From: Parvularcula sp963922235 | GTDB taxonomy: Bacteria > Pseudomonadota > Alphaproteobacteria > Caulobacterales > Parvularculaceae | DNA length: 6,302 bases | Assembly (NCBI GenBank): GCA_963922235.1 | Contig: CAWUIJ010000146.1 | Span: forward strand, 1 to 6,302 | Direction of reading: 5' to 3' | Part shown: piece after piece, positions 1-5,549 of the stretch | Layout: each line of letters starts with the position of its first letter | Position numbering within the stretch: the stretch's first letter is position 1 | Translations under genes and position numbers: made by a program | Notes under the pieces: model-generated | The model's database searches: none | What the model saw: the letters and a program-made list of their open reading frames with translations, nothing else | What the model was told of the DNA's origin: nothing

Positions 1-143
1 CGGGTTTTCGGCCTTGGTTGCAAGAGCAAACCCTGACCCCCGCACCGATGCCGTCCCAAGTCAGGCCCTTTGAAAGCCATATTGTTGGCGACTACGATCA
101 TTTGGCTCGAAGGGGAGAGTGGGTGAGGTCTTCCGATGGCTGA
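1..143 (+). CDS. addB: AddB, double-strand break repair protein, C-terminal fragment
   Basis: Only the last 46 codons are present (codon frame starts at base 3, TGA at 141-143); the gene begins left of the window. The translated tail contains the segment GDYDHLARRGEW, which closely resembles the usual C-terminal end (DYDHLARVKEW type) of alphaproteobacterial AddB. AddB partners AddA in the heterodimeric helicase-nuclease that processes double-strand ends; its own C-terminal region is a RecB-like PD-(D/E)XK nuclease, whose catalytic motifs would lie upstream of this window. The stop codon overlaps the addA start by 8 bases, which strongly suggests translational coupling and an addB-addA operon. 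About eight residues follow the conserved tail (VRSSDG end), so this protein is slightly extended. No cysteine occurs in the visible 46 residues. Identification rests on the tail motif plus position. Confidence 0.85.
   Translation, partial: GFRPWLQEQTLTPAPMPSQVRPFESHIVGDYDHLARRGEWVRSSDG
125..143 (+). promoter_or_regulatory. addA translation start: RBS inside addB and ATG/TGA overlap
   Basis: A GAGGT ribosome-binding sequence at 125-129 lies 6 bases before the addA ATG (136-138); a second purine-rich run, AGGGGAGAG, sits further upstream at 111-119. Both lie within the addB coding sequence. The addB TGA (141-143) falls inside the first codons of addA in another frame, so the genes overlap by 8 bases. 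This arrangement favours coupled translation of the two subunits and supports ATG 136 as the real start. Confidence 0.7.
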
Positions 144-3100
144 CGGTACTAGTGATCTTGCGAAGACCGCTGCCATCCAGCGCGCGGTGGGTGACCCGGT
201 TCGCTCGGCCTGGGTCTCTGCCAATGCCGGCACAGGGAAAACCTATCTTCTTGTTCGGCGGGTGATCCGGCAGCTGCTGCTTGGGTCACCTCCGTACACG
301 ATTGTCTGCATCACCTTTACGAAGGCCGCGGCGTCAGAGATGGCGGATCGTCTTCTGACGCTCCTCAGCGAGTGGGCCTTAATGCCCGACGATAAGCTGA
401 TCGACGCGATCCTGGATGCCACTGGGGATCGACCTTCACCGGAGGACCTGCCGAGGGCGAGGCGGCTGTTCGCGCAGGCCTTGGAATCGCCGGGCGGCCT
501 TAAGATCCAGACGATCCACAGCTTTTGTGCATCGCTGCTTGGCCGCTTCCCTGCGGAGGCAGGACTGACGCTTGGCTTTCGGGCGCTGGAAGATGACGAG
601 GCGGGCCTTCTCTTGCGGGAGGCCGTGCATGAAGTGGCGGAAGCCGCAGCGTCGCCAGACCATCCGCTCCATGAGCATTTGATGGCGGTGTCGTCGCGTT
701 TCCAAGGCGAAACCGACGACGGATTCTCCGTCGCGGTTCATTTGGAGGGTGCTCTTTCAACCTACTCCACCAAAAGCCGCGGGCTTCTCTCTTTCGCAGG
801 CCTTGATGCTGCCGGGATCAGCCAGGCCATGCGTGCAGCTTTCGATCTCGGTCCTGATGATGACCATGATGGCTTGCAGCGTGCTTGCCGGGAGGGCCTT
901 GATCTCCAATTCATCCGAGAGGTGATTGCTGCATTTTCGGAAGGCGGAGCGTCTGCGAAGAAGTCTGCCCAGAAGATGGAAGCCTATCTCGAGTTGAAGG
1001 ATCTCTCGCGATTTGCCGATGATGCCTTTGTCTTCAAAGCGGATGGCGGCCTTCTCTCCCGGATCGGGGATAAGGCGTCCAAGGCAGCCATCCACAACTT
1101 CGATCATCGGTGGGCAGAGCTCGGCGCTTATTTCACCGGCTTCCGCGATCGGGCGCGGGCTGCACGGATCTTTGAAGAGAACCAACATTTCATGGTCTTG
1201 GCGCTGGCATGTATCAGCAATTACGACGCCAAAAAGACAATGCGCGGTGCGCTTGATTTTGATGACCTGATCGAGGCGTCATTGGCGCTCTTGCAGCAGG
1301 TTGCTGGATCGTGGGTACGGTTCAAACTCGACCAAGGCATTCGCCATGTGTTGCTTGATGAGGCGCAAGACACATCGCTCGCGCAATGGAACCTTTTTGC
1401 TGAGCTCGTCAGTGAGGTGACGGATGTTGATCCGGAGGCCGCCGGTGTTGATGAGCCGTCCACGCTGTTCGTGGTCGGTGATCCGAAGCAGTCCATCTAC
1501 GCCTTCAATGGTGCGGAAGCAGCGCTCTTTCAAGCGAACCGTCAGGCCTATGACGAACGGCTCGCCGGTCGTCTGGTCAGCAGAGACTTGTTCTTGTCAT
1601 TCAGGACGGCGCAACCCGTGCTCGATGTGGTTGACCAGGTTTTCGCGCCTGGAGGACCTGGCGGCATGCCTGAGCCCTATGAACGCCACCGTGCTCGGTG
1701 GAGTGATCGTCCGGGTTCGGTGGAGCTTTGGCCATCGCTCGAAAAGCCTGAGAAGGCAGAGCTGCCTGTTTGGGACCTTCCCGTCGACCTTCCGCAAGAG
1801 GACAGCATTGATCGGATGGCTGCACGAGCAATCGTGGAGGATATCCGTCGCCGTCTCGAGGGCGGGGAGCGCTTGGCGAGCAAAGGCGGCCGCCCCATTG
1901 AAGCTTCGGATTTTATGGTCCTTTTCCAGCGTCGCTCGGCCCGTTTTCGGGAGGTGATCAAGGCGCTTGATGAGGCTGGCGTGCCCTGTGCGGGTACAGA
2001 TCGGATCCGAATTGGTGACGACGTGGCGGTGAAGGACCTGCTTGCCCTCATGCGCTTTGCTTGCAACACGGATGATTGTCTCAGTCTGGCTGAGCTTTTG
2101 AAGTCACCCTTCTTTGGCTTTTCGGAAGACGAGCTTTTTGCGCTTGCTCACGACCGGGGTCCGCTCCGGTTATGGAGGGTTCTGCGTGACCAGGCGCAGG
2201 GCGAGGGCCAGGTTGCGGAACGGTATCGGTCAGTTGCCGCGGAGCTTCAAAACGCGCTCGACGAGGGCAATCGGCGAGGCCCCTATGCTTTGATGACATC
2301 ACTCTTGGATGCAGGTGATCCTGCGACGGGGCGTGCCCGGATGATGGCGCGCCTGGGGCGAAGTTTTAGCGAGCCTGTATCCGCTATTCTCGACGAAGCA
2401 CTTGCCTTTGAGGATGCAGAGCCGCGGAGCCTTCATGGCTTCCTCCATCGTGCCGAAACCATGCGTGCAGAGATTAAGCGCGAGGTGAGCGAGGAAGAGG
2501 GCGGGGTCCGCATCATGACAGCCCATGGCGCGAAAGGACTGGAGGCGCCTGCCGTCTATCTTGCGGATGCGGATTACCTCCAATCCAGCGCTGATCATTG
2601 GCGCCGCGAGGCCTTTGTGAAAGTGGCGTTTTCGGAGCTGAACGCGGAGCTCCCTATGCTGCTGCCTCAAAGCAGCAAGGAAGACAGCGAGGCCACATCG
2701 GCTTGGCGCAAAGCGGGCGACGATGCGCGCCTGGAAGAGTACCGTCGCCTTTTCTATGTGGCTGCGACGAGGGCGGAGGAAACCCTGACGATTTGCGGCG
2801 GGAAGCCTGACCCCAAGCCCGAGAGTTGGTATGCGCTGGCAATGCGAGCGTTTGAAGGGCTCAGGTCGTCTCCGGGCTATAGCGAAAGGTCGAGTGCGGA
2901 GGGCGAGACCATTCGGCGTTACGCGTTCGAGGGCATGATAGAGGTCAAACCGCCGCGTGAAGAAGCCGATCAGTCTACCTACGATACACCGGTGTGGATT
3001 CATCAGAGGGCTGGAGATGAGCCGCAGGACCCTGTCCTTTATCCCTCAGCGCTAGGCGGTGAGGATTGGAAAATCCTTGAGAGCGAAGCCTATAAATCGC

Positions 3101-3633
3101 CATCGCGATCCGACGCGAAGGCGCGAGGTCTTCTGGTTCACAAACTGCTCGAGCTCTTACCCGATCGTGGTCAGAGCACTTGGCCTGAATTGGCCCCAAG
3201 AATTGCGACCAGCTTTGCAGCACGGGTCGAGGAGACTGATACTCTGGTGAAAGATGTTCTGGCGCTTTTGACAAACCCTTCGTTGTCACCGCTCTTTGCA
3301 CCAGAGGGCCTGGCGGAGGTTTCTGTTCAGGGTATGGTCGATGGCAAAATGATCAGTGGTCAAATCGATAGGCTGCTCATCGAGGAATCGCAAATCACCA
3401 TCCTCGAGTATAAATCGGCGCAACGGGTGCCCGTCAGTGCTGACGCGATCCCGGAGGCCCATCTCCATCAGGTTGCAGCCTACCGGGCGTTGATTGAGGA
3501 CCGTTACCCTGGCCGGCCTGTGCGTACGGTTTTGCTTTATACCGCCGGGCCCGTCGCGTATGACGTCGGGCGAGGAATCATAGCGGGGGCTTCAGAAACT
3601 TTCAGCTCTTGTGCCTGTGAAATCCGTTCATAG
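136..3633 (+). CDS. addA: AddA, double-strand break repair helicase-nuclease (alphaproteobacterial type)
   Basis: A 1165-residue UvrD/RecB-family (SF1A) helicase with a C-terminal RecB-type nuclease, full length for alphaproteobacterial AddA. With AddB it unwinds and degrades broken duplex ends and prepares 3' single strands for RecA. Helicase motifs are in order: Walker A ANAGTGKT (29-36), motif Ia ITFTKAAASEM (59-69), IQTIHSFC (124-131), Walker B LLDEAQDTS (406-414), motif III VVGDPKQSIYAFNGAE (446-461), motif IV LSFRT (487-491), motif V MTAHGAKGLE (794-803), and motif VI YVAATRAEE (874-882). The nuclease domain shows GLLVHKLLE (998-1006, His1002), GQIDRL (1075-1080, Asp1078), ILEYKS (1089-1094, Glu1091 and Lys1093) and QVAAY (1112-1116). 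All catalytic elements appear intact, although the nuclease core reads E-Y-K where D-Y/F-K is more usual. The protein ends in an unusual short tail with Cys1159 and Cys1161. The start is fixed by the addB overlap and an RBS. trxA follows on the same strand. Confidence 0.97.
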   Translation: MADGTSDLAKTAAIQRAVGDPVRSAWVSANAGTGKTYLLVRRVIRQLLLGSPPYTIVCITFTKAAASEMADRLLTLLSEWALMPDDKLIDAILDATGDRPSPEDLPRARRLFAQALESPGGLKIQTIHSFCASLLGRFPAEAGLTLGFRALEDDEAGLLLREAVHEVAEAAASPDHPLHEHLMAVSSRFQGETDDGFSVAVHLEGALSTYSTKSRGLLSFAGLDAAGISQAMRAAFDLGPDDDHDGLQRACREGLDLQFIREVIAAFSEGGASAKKSAQKMEAYLELKDLSRFADDAFVFKADGGLLSRIGDKASKAAIHNFDHRWAELGAYFTGFRDRARAARIFEENQHFMVLALACISNYDAKKTMRGALDFDDLIEASLALLQQVAGSWVRFKLDQGIRHVLLDEAQDTSLAQWNLFAELVSEVTDVDPEAAGVDEPSTLFVVGDPKQSIYAFNGAEAALFQANRQAYDERLAGRLVSRDLFLSFRTAQPVLDVVDQVFAPGGPGGMPEPYERHRARWSDRPGSVELWPSLEKPEKAELPVWDLPVDLPQEDSIDRMAARAIVEDIRRRLEGGERLASKGGRPIEASDFMVLFQRRSARFREVIKALDEAGVPCAGTDRIRIGDDVAVKDLLALMRFACNTDDCLSLAELLKSPFFGFSEDELFALAHDRGPLRLWRVLRDQAQGEGQVAERYRSVAAELQNALDEGNRRGPYALMTSLLDAGDPATGRARMMARLGRSFSEPVSAILDEALAFEDAEPRSLHGFLHRAETMRAEIKREVSEEEGGVRIMTAHGAKGLEAPAVYLADADYLQSSADHWRREAFVKVAFSELNAELPMLLPQSSKEDSEATSAWRKAGDDARLEEYRRLFYVAATRAEETLTICGGKPDPKPESWYALAMRAFEGLRSSPGYSERSSAEGETIRRYAFEGMIEVKPPREEADQSTYDTPVWIHQRAGDEPQDPVLYPSALGGEDWKILESEAYKSPSRSDAKARGLLVHKLLELLPDRGQSTWPELAPRIATSFAARVEETDTLVKDVLALLTNPSLSPLFAPEGLAEVSVQGMVDGKMISGQIDRLLIEESQITILEYKSAQRVPVSADAIPEAHLHQVAAYRALIEDRYPGRPVRTVLLYTAGPVAYDVGRGIIAGASETFSSCACEIRS

Positions 3634-3647
3634 CTCACGCGTCGCGA

Positions 3648-3662
3648 AAGGATCTGATGATG
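3648..3662 (+). promoter_or_regulatory. trxA ribosome binding site and tandem ATG
   Basis: AAGGA at 3648-3652 precedes two consecutive in-frame ATG codons, at 3657-3659 and 3660-3662. Spacing is 4 bases to the first and 7 bases to the second. The second is closer to the preferred distance and gives the usual 108-residue thioredoxin, so I favour 3660; the choice changes one methionine only. The gap from the addA stop is too short to hold an obvious separate promoter, so trxA is probably read from the addBA transcript. Confidence 0.6.
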
Positions 3663-3986
3663 AGCACCAAAACTGTGACCGATACGAGCTTTTCTGATGA
3701 CGTGTTGAGTGCCGAAGGGCACGTCCTGGTCGACTTTTGGGCGACTTGGTGCGGCCCTTGTAAGCAGATTTCCCCTGCTCTCGAAGAGATTGCAGGCGAG
3801 ATGGCTGGCGATCTGACCGTTGCAAAAGTTGATATCGATGAAAACCCAAACACCCCTGGCCAATACGGCGTGCGCGGCGTCCCGACCCTGATGATTTTCA
3901 AGGACGGTGAACTTGTCTCCACTAAGGTTGGAGCAGCGCCCAAGTCTCAGCTTGAGGCTTGGATCAAAGAAACAGTCAGCGCTTAG
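3660..3986 (+). CDS. trxA: Thioredoxin TrxA
   Basis: A 108-residue, single-domain classical thioredoxin, the same size as E. coli TrxA, with no signal peptide, so cytosolic. It reduces protein disulfides (for example in ribonucleotide reductase, peroxiredoxins and methionine sulfoxide reductase) and is recycled by thioredoxin reductase. The active site FWATWCGPCK spans residues 26-35 with Cys31 and Cys34; the buried acidic residue is Asp25 (LVDFW). The cis-proline that shapes the active-site groove is Pro75 in GVRGVPTLMIFKDGE (70-84), followed by the conserved glycine of KVGAAPK (Gly91). The region after the active site, with AKVDIDENP (55-63), matches the central strand of the family. It lies 26 bases downstream of addA on the same strand; addA-trxA adjacency is common in Alphaproteobacteria. 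Alternative start at 3657 adds one Met. Its transcript probably ends at the hairpin at 4013-4053, inside the opposing hemY gene. Confidence 0.97.
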   Translation: MSTKTVTDTSFSDDVLSAEGHVLVDFWATWCGPCKQISPALEEIAGEMAGDLTVAKVDIDENPNTPGQYGVRGVPTLMIFKDGELVSTKVGAAPKSQLEAWIKETVSA

Positions 3987-4003
3987 GCGGTCAACTGTCC
4001 GAA

Positions 4004-5509
4004 CTAAGACGCGGCGGCGACGGGTTTGGTCTCGTCGTCGCCGTTGTCTTTTTCGGCTTCCTCTTCGCTGTCATCGCTTGAGGCTTCGAGATCGTTCTCA
4101 GCGACGGTTTCCAAAACTGGGGCTTCGTCTGTTTCATCCTCAGCTTCTGTTGTCTCCGGTTCTGGTTCCGGAGGAGGCGCGAGAAGGGCACGGACCTCTT
4201 CGATATCGAGCTCAGGTGTCTCGACCTCCAGCGGCGGCGGTGCCAGGCGCTCGTGTTCGCCATATTCGCGAATGAGGCGGCGCCATCCTTCTGTTGTGTA
4301 CTGAAAATCACCGTCCTGACCTGGAATGAATTCAAGCGGCGCGTGCGCGGCTTTCGCCTTCCATGCAGCAGCGGCCTCTGCGCCGTAGCGAGTCTCGGTG
4401 ATCTCAGCCATGAGGGTCAGCACGCGGCGGCTTGCGCGTCCTTTGAGGAGCGGTTCCAGCGTCTCTTGGGCAGCACTGGCCTGGCCGCCTTCGAGCTGCA
4501 CTTGGGCCAGAAGGAGTTGGCTTTCAGGATGCGAGGGGTTCTTCTCTGCCAGTTTCATGAGGCGGCCAGAGACCCGCTCTTCGCGCTCGTGCTCAAAAAT
4601 GCGGCGCATGACAGCGGCTAGACCAGGATGGGGCTCCGCTGCCCAGGCTTCGCCCAGGATCTTCACGGCACGCGAACGACGTCCTGCCTTCACCTCGGCT
4701 TCGGCCGCAATGGCCGCAGCAGGCGTGAGGCTTGGTGCTTTCTTAAGTGCAGCCTCTGCGTCCTTGAGAGCCGTGTCGTGGTCATCGGATTCGCTGGCGG
4801 CGAAGGCTTGGGCGGCGAGGAGGGCCCCTTCGATCCGTTTGAACTCAGGCCCATCGGCGGCACCGTTCTGCCGTGCACGGCCTATAGCGTGAATGGCGTC
4901 ACCCCATGCGCCGCGTTCAAGGCCGAGCGTCAGAACACTTTCAAAAGCCCAGGATGTTCCAGGACGAAGCTCAAAAGCACGCTCGGCATAGGCCCGGGCT
5001 TCGTCTTGATCGCCGCTTGCAAGCGCGTGGAGATAAAGCCCCCGTAGGCCCAAAAATTCCGTCTCCGGCGCTTCAAGCATGCCGGCATAGGCCGTCTCTG
5101 CCGTCAGGCGGTCGCCAGCCAACTGCGCAGCTTGTGCTGTTAGAAGCCGGGTCAGAGCGGGTTCATTGAGATTGCTCGATGCTGTCCGCGCGTGGCGCTG
5201 GGCGTCGGCAGCATCTCCCGCTGCCACAGCTTCCAAGCCGCGTGTCAGCGCCATCATGCCGCGCGCCCGCTTGGTGTCTTCTGAGCGGCGGCGCAGCCTC
5301 GCAGGGAGGGACGTCAGCCAGCTGACAATCTGGCCTCCGAAAAAGCAGAGAAGGGCAGCGATGACCAAGAGGCCAACCAGCAGCGCCGTGGGCAGCTCGA
5401 GTTGTGTGCCTTCCCACCGAATGACGGCAAAGCCTGTGACACCCGTGAGCCAGGTGATGCCCCAAGCGGCGGCAATCACCAGCAGAATATAGATGAGGAT
5501 CCTGATCAT
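4004..5509 (-). CDS. hemY: HemY-like inner-membrane TPR protein (HemY N-terminal domain, COG3898 type)
   Basis: A 501-residue membrane-anchored protein. Two hydrophobic helices lie at about residues 3-22 and 42-62, followed by a basic stretch (RLRRR, 71-75), the usual layout of the HemY N-terminal domain. Residues about 80-390 are alanine-rich helical repeats of TPR/TPR-like type (for example AAGDAADAQRHARTA and SGDQDEARAYAERAFELRPG). The last 75-80 residues are proline-rich and strongly acidic (APPPEPEPE, then SSDDSEEEAEKD) and probably disordered. This family is not the protoporphyrinogen oxidase also called HemY; the name comes from its place after hemC/hemD, and its biochemical role is unsettled. 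The only cysteine is Cys55, within the second membrane segment, so a zinc-binding C-terminal knuckle like that of LapB is absent. It follows mic60 by 26 bases on the same strand, probably in one operon. The ATG at 5507-5509 has a good RBS. Family call is firm, function is not. Confidence 0.88.
   Translation of the reverse strand: MIRILIYILLVIAAAWGITWLTGVTGFAVIRWEGTQLELPTALLVGLLVIAALLCFFGGQIVSWLTSLPARLRRRSEDTKRARGMMALTRGLEAVAAGDAADAQRHARTASSNLNEPALTRLLTAQAAQLAGDRLTAETAYAGMLEAPETEFLGLRGLYLHALASGDQDEARAYAERAFELRPGTSWAFESVLTLGLERGAWGDAIHAIGRARQNGAADGPEFKRIEGALLAAQAFAASESDDHDTALKDAEAALKKAPSLTPAAAIAAEAEVKAGRRSRAVKILGEAWAAEPHPGLAAVMRRIFEHEREERVSGRLMKLAEKNPSHPESQLLLAQVQLEGGQASAAQETLEPLLKGRASRRVLTLMAEITETRYGAEAAAAWKAKAAHAPLEFIPGQDGDFQYTTEGWRRLIREYGEHERLAPPPLEVETPELDIEEVRALLAPPPEPEPETTEAEDETDEAPVLETVAENDLEASSDDSEEEAEKDNGDDETKPVAAAS
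4013..4053 (+). terminator. Intrinsic terminator of the addBA-trxA unit, inside hemY 3' end
   Basis: A perfect 8-bp GC-rich stem pairs CGGCGACG (4015-4022) with CGTCGCCG (4036-4043). In plus-strand RNA it extends by G-U pairs to 4013-4023 / 4035-4045, leaving an 11-base loop. It is followed by GTC and five T residues (4049-4053), the layout of a rho-independent terminator. The G-U extensions and the T-run exist only for plus-strand transcription, so it should stop trxA-side transcripts and not hemY. It starts 27 bases after the trxA stop and lies wholly within the antisense of the last hemY codons. Stem length and T-run position are seen directly; activity is inferred. Confidence 0.6.
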
Positions 5510-5513
5510 CGGG

Positions 5514-5520
5514 CCACCTT
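5514..5520 (-). promoter_or_regulatory. hemY ribosome binding site
   Basis: Read on the minus strand, AAGGTGG occupies 5520-5514, four bases before the ATG at 5509-5507. Measured from its AAGG core the spacing is about 7 bases. It immediately follows a GC-rich inverted repeat (5522-5549), so its accessibility may depend on that hairpin. Confidence 0.65.
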
Positions 5521-5521
5521 A

Positions 5522-5549
5522 CGCGCCGCCCCGCCTTAGCCGCGGCGCG
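5522..5549 (-). repeat. Inverted repeat / hairpin at the mic60-hemY junction
   Basis: CGCGCCGC (5522-5529) and GCGGCGCG (5542-5549) are perfect reverse complements separated by 12 bases. The loop contains the mic60 TAA stop (5538-5536 on the minus strand). In the mic60-hemY transcript this would be an all-GC 8-bp stem ending two bases before the hemY Shine-Dalgarno sequence. No T-run follows, so it is not an intrinsic terminator. An RNA-processing, stabilising or translation-tuning role is inference only. Confidence 0.5.

Noticed and set aside
1424..1957. A 177-codon plus-strand open frame inside addA
   Set aside because: It overlaps the conserved motif III/IV segment of AddA in another frame and has an Arg/Ser-rich composition typical of a frame shadow.
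2299..3003. A 234-codon open frame on the minus strand
   Set aside because: It lies entirely antisense to the helicase motif V/VI region of addA, whose plus-frame protein is unmistakable. Long antisense frames are expected in GC-rich coding DNA, and its translation shows no recognisable domain.
3480..3656. A separate promoter for trxA within the addA 3' end
   Set aside because: Fragments such as TTGATT and TTTATA occur, but no pair has acceptable -35/-10 spacing, so I could not support a promoter.
3982..4008. Imperfect palindrome CTTAG...CTAAG joining the trxA and hemY stop codons, considered as a two-way terminator
   Set aside because: The stem is interrupted, its inner loop is tiny and no T-run follows on either strand. 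The hairpin at 4013-4053 is a far better candidate for the plus strand.
4398..4892. A 164-codon plus-strand open frame opposite hemY
   Set aside because: It is the antisense shadow of the alanine-rich TPR region; its product is a low-complexity Ser/Arg/Ala sequence without a convincing start signal.
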